A DNA stretch of 64,000 nucleotides from contig NW_006499973.1 in assembly GCF_000471905.2 (NCBI RefSeq), positions 1,259,307 through 1,323,306 on the forward strand, given 5' to 3'. This DNA comes from Amborella trichopoda (Eukaryota > Streptophyta > Magnoliopsida > Amborellales > Amborellaceae). A program made the position numbers and the translations under genes. Below the pieces are notes generated by a model, which had not been told where the DNA came from, made no database searches, and saw nothing but the letters and a program-made list of their open reading frames with translations. Shown here in pieces: positions 1 through 12,217 of this stretch (position 1 is the first letter of the stretch; every line of letters begins with the position of its first letter).

Positions 1-547
1 ATATAAGGTGTGCATAAAAAATCAATAGAAAAGAGTGTTCTGAAATTGAAAATCTTCTAATTCATTATCTCGACTTCGAGATGTATGGATACACAAAAAA
101 AAAGAATTTCGAATCTTTAAAATAATGTAACTTATAAGAAGTTATCTAGGGCATCTATTCTCAAGATTTTCAAGTGCTTATAGTATTATTCAATCTGCAT
201 CATTTGAAATTTAATTTTCATAAACATAGGTTTTAAAGTGCTTTGTAAGATTTACGATGCAGGAACTACATCTTCCATACAATTTCAAAAGTGCCCTTTA
301 CTTGTACATACAAGATGTCACGACTCTCCACCGTCGGAGAGAGACATCTACCTAAGAGAGATTAGAAAAAAAAAAAGAGCGAAAAAATTAATACAATATT
401 TCAAAAAGGTTGAATTATTTGAAAAAGTTTTAAGGAAAATTGTAAATTACAGAAAATATTTAAATAAATACAAATATTATTGTAAAATATCTAAAACCCT
501 ATCTAACACAACTTAGAATTAAAAAAATAAACCTTAATTTTCTAACT
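1..547. other. AT-rich intergenic DNA, no gene
   Basis: Very AT-rich with many A and T runs. A 92-codon frame at 238-516 has no recognisable domain and its composition follows the background. I see no RNA gene, terminal repeat or promoter that I would defend. Confidence 0.6.
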
Positions 548-740
548 TGCAAATATTTTTAAATTTTATTGAATCTTTGATAATAAAATAAGTACAAATT
601 ATATTAACAAAATATTTAGACCTAGTAGGACAATCTAATACCAATTGTTTTTAAATTTTATTGAATCTTTAAGATAATAAAATAAGCACAAAAATATATT
701 AAAAAATTATCTAGACCTACCTGGGACAATCTAAGAACCA
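548..740. repeat. Tandem duplication, two ~97-bp copies
   Basis: The segment 548-642 is repeated at 643-740. Both copies carry TTTTTAAATTTTATTGAATC, then a run close to GATAATAAAATAAG, then a block ending GACAATCTAA. Copies differ by several substitutions and small indels, so the duplication is not recent. No coding content is seen. Confidence 0.75.
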
Positions 741-745
741 GAGAA

Positions 746-3198
746 AAAAATAATTACCTATAATACTTCTAAAAGCTTTAACATTTTCAAAATTTTCAGC
801 AAAACCATAAATCATAATAGAAAATAAAAATAAATATAAATATAAATATTACCAGAAATATATAAATCCTAGCTATACAAATTATTACAAAAATTATTTT
901 TTAAAATAAAAATTAAAAATAGAAAAACAAAGAAAATGCATAAATTCATAAAATCCAAAAACAAAAATCTCATAAGATAGCTCAATGCAAATCAAAATAA
1001 AAATATTTTAAAACAAAGGCAGAAGAAAAAATAGTGGGGAAAAAAATTGTCTAAATGTTTTGTCTCTTATTCAAAAATCTTACAAGGTTTTTGTAGATCA
1101 ATATCTTGTGAATATTTTGAACCAAATTTGAAAAATCCTAAAACTTTCAATCTAGATCTCTTAAATAATGGACTTCGAATAAGCATTTATGATCAGACAT
1201 GAACATTGATAGTCCATAAATCATAAAAATTCCAAGAATTCCGTGTTAATCATTCTTATTCACCATAGTTCAACAAACGTAATTAAGTATTTACCATCTT
1301 ACATCTAACAATGTTTTTTTTGTTGGCACTAAGTTCTTCAAGTGAGGGGGAGCAACTCCCATCTCTTGTTGTTCCTTGGGCGTGGTATCTTAATATCCGA
1401 TATACCATTTTGAATTTTCCAACTTATCATTCTCATTACTGCTTTAGCCGATTGATTTCACTTCTCTTTTGCCCCCCAATTTCACACCCAAAACGTAGTA
1501 GGGAGAAAGACCTTCCACATTTCATCAAGGAACTTGTTTTTAATTTCTTTATGATTCAATTTGTTTTGAGGTTTTGGGCATTTGAATAAGCCATTGTATT
1601 GAGAGTTGAACTTTGACAAAACGGTTTAGCAAATGTTGCAAGTCATAAGCAGGTATTTAGAGCTCAATTGTCAATTTTCAACCAGTATACATTATTTAAC
1701 TTGGAGCCCCCATGGTTGGATTCCATCACTACTTGAGAATCATATTTTGGTATGCTATCCAAGAGAACAAGTAGGATCTTAGGTAAATTGGTCTTATCTA
1801 TGAAGCGTGTTCTGTAAATTTGTTGTCTCGTCAAGGGATTGTTTACAAAGATACCATTTATCTTTTGTATGTGAAAGTCACAATCATTCTTCTCCCTTAA
1901 ATTTCAAAATAGATGGTTGTAAGAGTGTCATTGAATAAACACAGAGTGTCATTGAATAAATACAAAGTTCCAAAAAATAAATTCTCGGACTTTGTAAGTC
2001 ACCCCAAGCTACCCTATTTGATATCTAATGACCAATACCAATTGTGATCTCCTAGTGCTAAAAATAAATGGTCTCATAAAAATAATTTCCATTATATTTT
2101 CTTTCACATTCTATTGTCTTAACTACAATATATAGGAAACTATGATATTTAAACCTTGAAGTATAGCTTTTTGTGCTCGAAACATACTATATGACTAATT
2201 TCTTTATTTTTAGCTATGTACTTTTTAATATATTCATAAATCACACACGTTTTGCTTTCTTTTTGAAGTATCTGATTCCAGATTCCTTTTGCTGCGTTCT
2301 TAAATGCTTCACAAAAATTATGCATAAGTTTTTTTAATGAAGTAGGTTGTACAACTCCATATATCATTACTTTTTTATTACTCAATTGGCATAATTTTTT
2401 CAATATTTGGTATGCCTTTAAATTTTTCTTATAAATAACTTTAAAAGATTTTAAATAAAGTAGTTACCATTAATTTGAAATTTATAGAACAAATTATTTT
2501 GTTTTTAATAAAAATACGATAGCAAAATAGCAATTGTAAAACCTTGTATTTTATTTAATTCTTCTTTTCATGGTTTGAAATAATGTTTATGGGTAACTGT
2601 TTGTTTGTTTGTTTTTTTTTCTTTTTCTTTTTTTTTATAGTTTTAATTATAATTTTTATTTTTAATGGCTTTATTTCCCTTATGATTGGTTCTCCACTTT
2701 TTAAGATTTTTCAAAACTTAAAAAAAAAAATTGTTGCTGCATACCCTCTATGTACATCATATTTCATTCATGTTGCATTACTTTGGTATTTCCACTAAGC
2801 GTGCATCACTATGGTCCCTCGGGAGTATACTGGACATTTACTCCCTTGAGGAAAACACTTGGAAATTTTTTTAATCTATAAAAAAAATAATAAAGGATTT
2901 TGAGTTCTTAAATTGTTCTCGATTATTCCATCCAAAAATTTGATCGTTTCGTGCAATCTTGGGATGCAGTTTTTTTTAAGCACATAGAGACTACGAGTTG
3001 ATTTCTTTGTTTTTACTTTGAGGTCGGTAGCGGGGTTCTAGAGATTGCATCCCAAACCTTGCGATAACCCTAGAATAAGTTTTGCTTGAGGGAGTAGACG
3101 CATTGTATACTCCCGTAGGACAAGAAAATCTTTTGGCTTTCAAATATTATGAATAGCACTTAGATTTTAAATTATTTCTGTATATAGTAAATTATTAA
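746..3198. other. AT-rich intergenic DNA, no gene
   Basis: Open frames at 1311-1589, 2149-2403 (minus) and 2583-2798 are short and match no family I recognise; the last is driven by T runs. A short direct repeat (GAGTGTCATTGAATAAA) occurs twice near 1925-1962. Nothing else is supported. Confidence 0.55.
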
Positions 3199-3699
3199 GG
3201 GAAAGGTTTTTATACTTCCTCTAGACGAACTATATTTCCCCTACCATCCAGCCGTCCAATTTTGATCAAGAGAGCCAATCACCGTTTGATCTTACATCTG
3301 ACGTCTCAAAGTATTTTATTTTTATTTTTTTATACAAATTGTATAAATATGAAATTTGGTCCGTACCATCTTCTCATTGGTGCGAACCTATAAAAAATAT
3401 TAAAAATAATTTTTCGATAAAATATAATGACCAAAATACCCCTTAAAATTTCAAAGGTATTTTGGTTATTTTATTTTATTGGAAATATTTTTTTATATAT
3501 TTTTCACTAGTGTGAGTTTAATAGAGGATTGAACATCCAAAATTTGATGTAAAAATAGTTTATAAATAATAAAAAAAAAAATAGTGTAGAGATGTGTCAT
3601 TATGATTGGGGGCAATCTTAGCCCTCCATTTAGAATAGACGGTTGGATAAGGGGAAGTATATAAGTTTTATGCTATAGGGAACCATAGAAAGCTTGCCC
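3199..3699. mobile_element. Non-autonomous Mutator-like element with long degenerate inverted repeats
   Basis: The left end GGGAAAGGTTTTTATACTTC pairs imperfectly with the reverse complement of the right end, GGGCAAGCTTTCTATGGTTC. Similarity continues inward with gaps, and the middle is a clear palindrome (ACCAAAATACCCC near 3431 against GGTATTTTGGT near 3453). The flanks AATTATTAA (3190-3198) and AATTACTAT (3700-3708) match at 7 of 9 bases, as expected for the 9-bp target duplication of Mutator-like elements. There is no transposase frame. The element at 12982-13521 is a relative: it has the same centre and similar ends. Family placement is an inference from end structure and duplication length. 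Confidence 0.6.
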
Positions 3700-5495
3700 A
3701 ATTACTATATCATTGTTACAAAAATAGTACAACAATTTTTTAAATCTTTTATATTGTTAAAATTTTAGTTTTAAATATGATTGAATTTCATTTGTGACTC
3801 ATTTTCTTTTTTCTAAGAACTTCTAAAAACATAAAATACTAATTTTTCTTATAATCAAAAGTTTATTTGGATATAGATTATGGCCAATTTTAAACTTTAA
3901 CAAAATGAACTTTTACATGCTTCACAAAAATAATGCTAACTTTACAACAAATCAAAGAAAATTTTAAAAAATGGTTTCTTTCTATTTTCAATTATTTAGA
4001 TAGCATTATCGTTTTAAACAATTGCTTATGCATTTCAAAAACTGTATGTCATGAATTTTTTAAAAATCTTAAATGCAATTTTTTTTTGCAACTTCTTAGA
4101 TCTTAAAAAAAAAATGTTTACAACATTGAATATTGGTTTTAAAATATTTTATGATCTTTATGATTTTTTTAAGGGTGTCGAAAAATTTCAAAACTGAATT
4201 GTGGTTCTAAACAATTAAAGTAAAGTGCACCTTCAAATAGCGTTGAGAAATGTGGTTTTAATACTGAAAAGTCTTTCTGATAGCCGTAAAGTATATATTT
4301 GCATCTCAAATTATAAAATTTCAATATTAAAATATAGAGTAGACCGAGCAGATCTATCAAAAAATAAAACTCTTGAAAATTGACAGTTTAAAAATGCATT
4401 ATATGGAGCACTCCAAAGCTTGAAATCCATTTCTTTTCTCATGTCTATGCATCGTGATGTTGAGATGACTAATTTGAGGATATTTGGGCATCAAAGTAAC
4501 TTCTTCTAGTAAAATTTTTGAGTTGCACTCTAATTTGATTGTTGAGAGCCTCGCACTTGTATAATTTTTTTTTTTTTTAATGGATTTCAGTTACATTTAT
4601 GAGTAATATATTGAATTTTCAATAGTATAAAATGTTAAGAAGGAAATTAATATTCTCATTCCATCAAATTCTTCTACTTTAAAAATATTCTATGAGCAAT
4701 TTCAAGGCCTACTATTATGAATTCCAAAAAAGTTTAAAAGGATACGCTTACTTTTGTAAAATCTAGACTAGGAAACCATATGGTTAAAGACGCGGTTTCT
4801 AAGCGGCCAACCCGCTAGGAATGCGGCCCTCTTAATAAATCTATCTATTTTTGAGATGGATTTTAAGGCTTAATTGTTAAGGATATGTAATCTCTAACAT
4901 GGAGATCAGGAATATGAAAAGAGAAATAAATTTTGAAAATAATAATTCTAGTAAAAAAAACATTTGAACCGTTAGTTTCCATTATTTTTAGAAGGAACAC
5001 CTACTTGCATCCATCTTTAATATGGATACTTTACACTCTCTGGACCGCATATGTAGAAACGTGGCGCAGCCCGTGAGAAACAATTTTCCTATGGTTAATA
5101 ATTACTGACAAAAAATGATATATTTCGCTAAAAAATTTATGCTTCAAAAATGGTTTATGACTACGTTTCTGTTTGTTAATTATAACTTTTTGATATTTTA
5201 AAAAATTATGTCCATTCCATTTCCTATTTCCAATATTTTTAAACTCTAATATTTTGACATTTTCTAGATATAATAGATATTTTAGGTTCAAAATAACTTA
5301 ATATAAGTACATTCATAGTATATTATGATTCATTTGTTCATTTCAGTAATTCGCTGTACTTTTGTTACTACATATATTTCCACGTGCAAATGCAGGTGTC
5401 TCCTCTAGTATAATATGAACCGTCTCTTTAGCATTTAATTTCTTTGATAAAGCTGCCCATATTTCATATAACCCTAAAATGGGATTTGGTCCATC
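3700..5495. other. AT-rich intergenic DNA, no gene
   Basis: Minus-strand frames at 4169-4360 and 5031-5291 are short and unrecognised. The only structured segment is the short repeat at 4213-4276, listed separately. Confidence 0.5.
4213..4276 (+). repeat. Copy of the repeat into which element A inserted
   Basis: This segment aligns with 13628-13691, the last bases before the 5' LTR of element A. Both contain a run close to TAAAGTAAAG followed by a run like CACCTTCAAATAG. Here the similarity partner is uninterrupted and continues past 4276; at 13691 it is cut by the LTR start. The parent repeat family is unknown. Confidence 0.5.
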
Positions 5496-5602
5496 AGCTT
5501 AGAACCCCGTTTGGACTTCCCATCAAGTCCGCTAACGAAGAAGGTTAGTTGATTAGCTTAGGGCCCATTTGGACAGCCCATCAGGCCCGCTAAGGAGAAA
5601 TG
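5496..5602 (+). repeat. Tandem pair with a CCCGTTTGGA-type motif
   Basis: Two ~50-59-bp copies start at 5496 and 5555. Each runs AGCTTA, then (C/G)CC(C/A)(G/T)TTTGGAC, then CCCATCA, then (A/G)(G/C)CCCGCTAA-like sequence. Motifs of the GGGCCCGTTTGGA type are common near the ends of small plant DNA transposons, so this may be a remnant of two nested or tandem ends; no partner terminus was found. Confidence 0.45.
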
Positions 5603-6914
5603 TCATTTGAAAGACTATTTACTTTTGGTATAAGATGGTCACAATTAATCTTGACCATTAAATGTGAAACTGAGCGGTTACATTTATTCTATTGACTAAA
5701 GTTAAAATAATAAAAAAAAATCTCGAAATTTGCAACATTATTATGATTTTTTTTTACAAAAGAATTGTGGGCATTTTGACCGATTTTCTTAATAACGCAT
5801 GAATGGTTGTAGGAACATGCCTAAATTGGTAGAGAAAAAGTGTGTTCTTCCTTATTAATTGGTATGTCCAAACCAGTAGTTTAAAAGACGGATTGATGCT
5901 TTGGATCGGGCACCCAAAAAATCCATCCGAATCAGTGAATCGACGATCCGAATTGAGAATCGGCCGAATCGATCGGATTAAGCTTTAAATAAAATCCAAA
6001 AAAATTATTAAAATTCATTATAAATATTGCTTTTTAGAAATTCAATAAGAAATTGGGGTACTACATTATTAGCTTTTCATTTTTTTCATCAATATGCGAA
6101 TATTGAGATGTTCTTTCTTTGTATAAACTTATGTAAATCATTAAATTTACATCACACAAAAGAAAAATCATAGAATTATCTTAGATGAAATATATAATCA
6201 TACATGGACTACAATAAAGAATGCATTAAATCGACGAAAAAATGGCCACTAAAATCACGAATTGGCGGAAAACCCTAATCCGTTAAAAAAAAACCCAAAT
6301 TATTACAACCTAACTAACTATAATACAAAATTATTACAAACTAACTAACTATAATATTATATACTGAAATTGAAATGGTTGGTTTACATTTTATAATTAT
6401 TTTATTATACAAATAATAATAAATCCAAAATATATTAAAAAATAATCTAATTTAAAATATATTATTGACAACTGTAAGAAAAAATAGTATATTATATAAT
6501 TTATAATGTAAATAAAATAATAAATAAAATAAAAATTTTCATTATCAATATAAAAATTATTAGAATGCGTACCAATTTTCGAAATAACATTGTAAGTTTT
6601 AAAAAGTCTAATTTTTTAGGTTTTTAGAATAAATTTAGTGGAAGAAATTGTGAGTCGAGAAAGAGAGATTTCAAATGGCTTCATTGTATAAACCCTATCT
6701 TTAAATTAATATTCTTAAATTTATGTTAAAGACCACCATGTTATAAAAATAAAAAATATAATTAGACCATGTATTCCTAGGTAAAAAAACATCTAACAAT
6801 AGGTATTCATAGATTAGAGAGAGAAAAAGAGCTAACATGCTCCAAGCCTATTTTTTATTACGTTTACATATCTAATTTAAGCTTATAATAATCACGACTT
6901 AAATGGATGCTTGA
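5603..6914. other. AT-rich intergenic DNA, no gene
   Basis: No gene is supported. Bases 5935-5985 are rich in GATCGG/GAATCGG words like those of the satellite block at 8001-9988, which may mean a stray relative of that repeat. A short local direct repeat (ATTACAA plus CTAACTAACTATAATA) occurs near 6303-6349. Confidence 0.45.
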
Positions 6915-7440
6915 AAAGCATGATGCTTGTTGTAGTACATTTTTCTTGTTTTTTGACAAGAAATACTTGTTGTATTACCTTTTATTTTTTTTTTACAAGA
7001 AAAATATGATACTTGTTGTATTATCTTTTATTTCTTTTTTGACAAGAAATACTTGTTGTATTATTTTTTATTTTTTTTGATGAGAAAAATAAGAAAATAG
7101 CAAGAAATATTTGTTGTATTAAGAAATACCTTTTATTTTTTTCTTGAAAAGAAATACTTGTTGTAATACCTTTTAAATTTTTTTTGACAAGAAAAGTATG
7201 ATACTTGTTGTATTACCTTTTATTTTCTTTTTGACAAAAAATACTCGTTGTATTATTTTTTATTTTTTATTTTTTTGACAAGAAAAATAGGAAAATAATA
7301 AGAAATATTTGTTGTTGTATTACTTTTTATTTTTTTTGACAAGAAAAATAAAAAAATAACAAGAAATATTTGTTGTATTACTTTTTATTTTTTTTGACAA
7401 GAAAAATAAGAAAATAACAAGAAATATTTGTTGTATTAAG
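6915..7440 (+). repeat. AT-rich minisatellite, about 10 units of ~38-60 bp
   Basis: The unit is close to TTTTGACAAG, then AAATACTTG or AAAAATATGATACTTG, then TTGTATTACCTTTTATTTTT. The last three units also carry AAGAAAATAACAAGAAATAT. Unit lengths vary through T-run changes and an internal insertion. No coding potential is seen. Confidence 0.75.
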
Positions 7441-8000
7441 AAGATGGTACGGCCTAAGAGGTTTGAATTAGTTAGTGCTATTTTTCTCTCTTAAAATATC
7501 TTTGAAACTAATATTTTTTAATATTCAATAGACTAAAATTAATATTATTATTATTTTTTAATATCCTATGGGCTAGTACTAATTTTTAATCTCAATTAAC
7601 TACTTAATTAATTATTAATCATATAATGAAATAATTCCGTGAGATAATAGCATAGTAGAGTTTTTATATTTTATTTAAATGTTTTTTTGAAAGATAGGGG
7701 TGGTGAGCACCTAATTATTATTTTTAATAAAATTTTTTTTTATCAAATAATTTAATTACCAACATCGGTAATACACCCTTCTTATTGACGACGGGCATAC
7801 ACCGTCGCGTGTACACCATCACAGCTTTTAACCTTTAAAGTTCAAACCTTTTAGAAAGTTTCAAACTATATTAACCCTAACGTCAGTTTAGTAGGAAGCG
7901 AAGGTACAAAGAATAGTCTATAAAAGAAGCAGCGCAATCATCTTTATCAACATTTATAAGCAAGTGGGGCCATGTTGGTTGGTCGTGCACTCAAATGTGA
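7441..8000. other. AT-rich intergenic DNA, no gene
   Basis: Short AT-rich sequence before the satellite-like block. No frame or repeat end is recognisable. Confidence 0.5.
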
Positions 8001-9175
8001 CGTAGTGGGGCCATGAAATTTGAATTTTAATGATTAAAAGGAAAATAAGTCAATCACAACATCATCACGACATCATTGGGGGTGAGTCACGATATCATGA
8101 CATCATCATGTCGCCCGATTTTCGGTATTTTGTCGGAATTGGCATGGCGTGGCCGATTTATGTGTCGATCCCAGGTGAATCCGGGTCGACTCGACGCTTT
8201 TTAAATCACTGGTACAGAATCATCGTCGACTCTAACAAATTACTATACAAATCACTAGTATAGAATCATCGTCGATTCTTAAAGAGAATCGCTGAATCGC
8301 CGGTTCTAACAAATTACTGTACAGAATCATCGCCTTGACTTAGCTCTAGGGTCGCCTGGTTTCTAGTATTTCGTCGGAATCAACACGGGGTGGACGAAGT
8401 GGGGCCATGAAATTTGAATTTTAATAATTAATAGAAAAATCAAGTCAATCATGACATCATCATGACATCATTGGGGGTGAGTCGCGAGATCATGACATCA
8501 TCATGTTTCCCGATTTCTGGTATTTTGTCGGAATTGGCACGGCGTGGCCAATTTCTTTGTCGACCCTAGGTGAATCCGGGTCGACTCGACGCTTTTTAAA
8601 TCACTGGTACAGAATCATCGCCGACTTTAACAAATTACTATACAAATCACTAGTATAGAATTATTGCCGGTTCTTCAAGAGAATCGTTACTGCACAGAAT
8701 CATCGCCTCGACTCAGCTCTAGGGTCGCCCGGTTTCAGTATTCGTCGGAATCAACACGGGTGGCCGATTCGTGTGACGAAGTGGGGCCATGAAATTTGAA
8801 TTTTAATAATTAATAGAAAAATCAAGTCAATCATGACATCATTGGCGTGAGTCGCGAGATCATGACATCATCATGTCGCCCGATTTCCGGTATTTTGTCG
8901 GAATTGGCACGGCGTGGCCGATTTCTGTGTCGACCCCAGGTGAATCTGGGTCGACTCGTCGCTTTTTAAATCACTGGTACAGAATCATCGCCGACTCTAA
9001 CAAATTACTATACAAATCACTAATATAGAATCACCGCCGGTTCTTCAAGAGAATCACTGAATCGCCGGTTCTAACAAATTACTGTATAGAATCATAGCCT
9101 CGACTCAGCTCTAGGGTCGCCCGGTTTCTAGTATTTAGTCGGAATCAACACAGGGTGGCCGATTTCGTGTCGACT
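8001..9175 (+). repeat. Satellite-like tandem array, three ~390-bp units
   Basis: Units begin at about 8001, 8395 and 8777, each with CG(T/A)AGTGGGGCCATGAAAT. Each continues through ATCATGACATCATCATG words, a CGGAATTGGCA block, a GGTCGACTCGACG block, and a closing section of TACAGAATCATCG and CGCCGGTTCT words. Spacing is 382-394 bp. GC content is higher than in the flanks. Copies differ by substitutions and short deletions. The family is not one I recognise. Confidence 0.8.
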
Positions 9176-9678
9176 CGACGTTTTTTAAATTAGCGGTGCA
9201 TAATCATCGCCGCTTTTTAAATCAATGGTACAAAATCATCGTCGGTTCTAACAAATTACTGTACAGAATCATTGCCTCTCACGACTCAGCTCTAGGGTCG
9301 CCCGGTTACCAGTATTTCATTGGAATCAGCACGGGGTGACCGATTTCTGTGTCAACCCGGGCGATTCCCGTTCGACTCGGTGTTTTGTAAATCACTGGTA
9401 CAAAATCATCACCGATTCTTTAAGAGAATCGCTGGTTCTAACAAATTACTGTACAGAGAAGAACCGGAATCACCAGTTCTAGAGAAGAACCGACGATTCT
9501 CTATTACTGTATAGAATTACCGGTTCTTCAAGAGAATTGCCGGTTCTAACCAATTGCTATACAGAATCACCAGTTCTAAAGAAGAACTGACAATTATGTT
9601 AGAACCGAAATCGCCGGCTCTAGAGAAGAATCGGCGATTCTCTTATACATAATTGTCGGTTCTATCAAGAATCTCTAG
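9176..9678 (+). repeat. Decayed continuation of the 390-bp array
   Basis: Shortened, rearranged pieces of the unit recur: TTTTTAAAT, TACAGAATCATCG, CAGCTCTAGGGTCGCCCGG and CGGAATCAGCACGGGGTG. From about 9430 the sequence becomes a series of GGTTCTAGAGAAGAACCG-like words that can pair with each other as small hairpins. Confidence 0.6.
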
Positions 9679-9988
9679 TTTGGCGATTCAACATTTTACA
9701 CAGTCGGGGTGACTGATTCCCATGTCGATTCGGGCGAGTCCGTTTTAAAATACTGGTCCAAAGAGAGGGAGTTGATAGTGGTTAAGGCATAATGTGGACA
9801 TCATTCACAATATTTACTGTACGATTCTCTTGTACAAAATCGCTGGTTTTGACAAGAATTGCCCGTTGGGTGATTTAACATTTTACACAGTAATCGACAC
9901 AGGGTGATCGATTCCCGTGTCAACTTGGACGAGTCCGTTTTAAAACATTGGTCCAAACAGACGGAGTTGACAGTGGTAAAGGCACAAT
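9679..9988 (+). repeat. Tandem pair of ~120-bp copies, related to the array
   Basis: Bases 9679-9793 and 9864-9988 are copies. Both carry AACATTTTACACAGT, a TGATTCCC(A/G)TGTC-like block, GAGTCCGTTTTAAAA, GGTCCAAA, then GGAGTTGA(T/C)AGTGG and AAGGCA. The intervening 70 bp contain array words such as ATTCTCTTGTACAAAATCGC. This appears to be the right edge of the satellite-like region. Confidence 0.65.
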
Positions 9989-11524
9989 CCGGGTATGGTC
10001 TTGGGTTGTCTAGGATCATCAAATAAATAAGAGGTTGATGATTCATGGTGTGTTATTATTTAGCTGCTAGTAAAAACATTAACAATGTTTATATTTTAGA
10101 TGAGAAAATTCTTTAACTTTTAAAGAATTCTAGATATACATTTTTATGAGAAAAATAACATCTTTGTGAAAGTTGTACCTTAAGAAATAAAATATTTTAG
10201 TTATCTTAATATATTTAATTAAATACTTTCAAGGGTATCAGAGAACCTATATTACATATACTAAATTGCTTAAGATATACATGTGTTAGGTCCCTTGATT
10301 TTTATTCACGATAATAGCAGCCTTTAGATTTCTTTCTTCCTTTCTTTTATTTTCTTTTTATTTTTCTGTTTTTTATTTTACCAAAGCAGCCTTTAGATTT
10401 CCTTAATAAAGTTCTAACAAATAAGGTTTCATGTTACTCGGCCCAAGTTGGCAGGGTCCAATGAGGCCAAAAAGTGCTGAGAAATAAAAAAATCTGAAAA
10501 ATATGAAGTAGTACATCATTTTCGTTATATTTTATTTTTTATCATGAAATTTTATTTTTGAAAATGTTTACAATATATCCAATTAATATATTTGAGAATG
10601 ATCCAATTAAGATCTTAAAATAATTTAATATTTTAGTAACAAATTCCTACTTAAGAAAAATTGAAGCCTCTATGAAACATAGATTTGAAAATAATTGAGT
10701 TTTTTCAAATTGCAAAATTATTATTGTTCAAAAATAATTTGCACCACTTTAAATTATGGGATAAAAACTAATAAAACAAAAAATGTGATTTGAAACTTGA
10801 CTTTATTTTTAGATTTTCTTTTGTCAGTAGATTTTTGACGATTTTTCAATTACAAATTTTTATTTTAGAAAACTAAATTATGTTAGTATAAAAATAAGAG
10901 ATCTGCAAATCTACCTCAATTATTTTTTTGAGTTGAATTTTTATTGTTTGTAAAATGAGGTGTGGCAATTTCCAATAAGATATTTAAAAGATTAATTTAT
11001 AATTATATTTCACTTTAAATAAAAGACTTCAATCCTACCTGGATTTCTTTGACTATATCAAGCCTTCACCACATGAGTTGTGGATTGGTATAATCGTAAA
11101 ATAATTTGAGAAAGTAAGAGATGTTTTATAGAAGTATTTAGACATAAGAGAATGAAATTTTTGTACGGACCCTCAAAATTTATTTAATTTCATATTTATC
11201 TCTCCCTTAGTTTTTGTACACGCAACATTAATTTTTATAAATATGTATCATCCTACCCTTCTCAACTTGTCTCCTATCCTCCTTTATTTTTACCTCACGA
11301 ATTACCCTAAAGAATTATTATTACATCAATAACTCCCCTTCGTCATCTCTTCCTTCTTCTTCTTCTTTTCTTCTTTTCTTCTTTTTATTTTTAATTTTTT
11401 TATTTTTATTTTTTACTTTTTTATTTTTTAATGGACTAGAGACAGATGAACTACGAAAAACTTACAATATGTTATTTGGAGTGGGGTAAAGATAACAAAA
11501 GGAAGTGGAGGGAAGTGATGGCGG
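9989..11524. other. AT-rich intergenic DNA, no gene
   Basis: No gene is supported. The words AGCAGCCTTTAGATTTC occur twice (near 10317 and 10384). A long (TTC)n/T-rich tract lies at about 11350-11430. Confidence 0.5.
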
Positions 11525-11899
11525 AGGGATCATCATTACCATCATCCACGCTTTATCCCCAATCATTACCATCGTCCAAGCCTTATCCCAATTATTTGGG
11601 GTTAGCTACATCAACGGTATTCGATCATTTTTTTCTATTAAAGGTCATATTGTTAGTAAGACTAAAAGTTATCATATATTTTCTCACTACTTCTATCCAT
11701 ATCTTTTTGGGCATTCCTCATTGCCTTTTCAAAGCCTTCTACTTGAACCAAACTGCACATCGGAACCAGTGTTGTATTAGGTTGTCTACACTGCACATGA
11801 CCAGCCCACACATCTACTTTCCCTCATCTTTTTGCCTATTGAAGCCAAACCTAAATTTCCTCATATGTATTCATTCCGAAATCATGTCTCGCAATATGA
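11525..11899 (-). mobile_element. 3' end of a LINE (reverse transcriptase C-terminus and tail)
   Basis: Read on minus, the segment carries the signature of the last part of a plant non-LTR retrotransposon ORF2. A G-H-V-Q motif (WAGHVQCRQP near 11800) follows the polymerase core, a degraded K-D-M region comes next, and a weak VDVANPK block resembles the usual IHVADP ending. The 3' end is a 30-bp tandem pair containing GATGGTAATGA, followed by ATGATGAT-like sequence, as expected for the microsatellite tail of RTE/L1-type LINEs. The frame has stops and a shift in this stretch, and everything upstream is missing, so this is a 5'-truncated dead copy. The plus-strand 181-codon frame here is a by-product. 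Confidence 0.6.
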
Positions 11900-11902
11900 A
11901 AA

Positions 11903-12217
11903 GGGTTATGTTAGAGTGCTCACACAATGAAGTAATTTATCATTGTACTCAACAAAATCTGGACACTTATATACTATTGTTTTGTATATGAAGCTTTTTT
12001 TAATAATATTAGTTTTGGTCATCAGGGAAGGTGTGACGTCATCCACATGGTTGTGACTACTAATGTGCTCTATGTGGTGATGTCACACCCCTTCTAATGA
12101 CAAAAAATACCTTTATTAAAAAAGTTCTCAATATACAAGACAAAGGTATAGAATTGTCCAAAATTTATTGTGTACAATAATGAATTATTCCATAGTGTGA
12201 GCACCCAAATATAACCC
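11903..12217. mobile_element. Fold-back MITE, 315 bp, arms ~150 bp
   Basis: The whole element is a hairpin. The left end GGGTTATGTTAGAGTGCTCA pairs with the reverse complement of the right end, GGGTTATATTTGGGTGCTCA. Pairing continues inward past CTTTTTTTAATAA and GGTGTGACGTCATCCACA (right-arm equivalent GGTGTGACATCACCACA) to a loop of about 15 bases near 12055. Arm identity by eye is roughly 75-80%. Flanking 9-mers match at 6 of 9, so the target duplication is uncertain. It has no coding capacity. It lies directly against the LINE remnant. Superfamily is undetermined; Mutator-like or hAT are the main options. Confidence 0.8.

Noticed and set aside
238-516. 92-codon frame at the left edge
   Set aside because: Lysine- and isoleucine-rich translation of AT-rich DNA, with no domain or gene context.
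11446-11991. 181-codon plus-strand frame
   Set aside because: It crosses the antisense side of a LINE 3' end and runs into a fold-back MITE, so it cannot be one gene.
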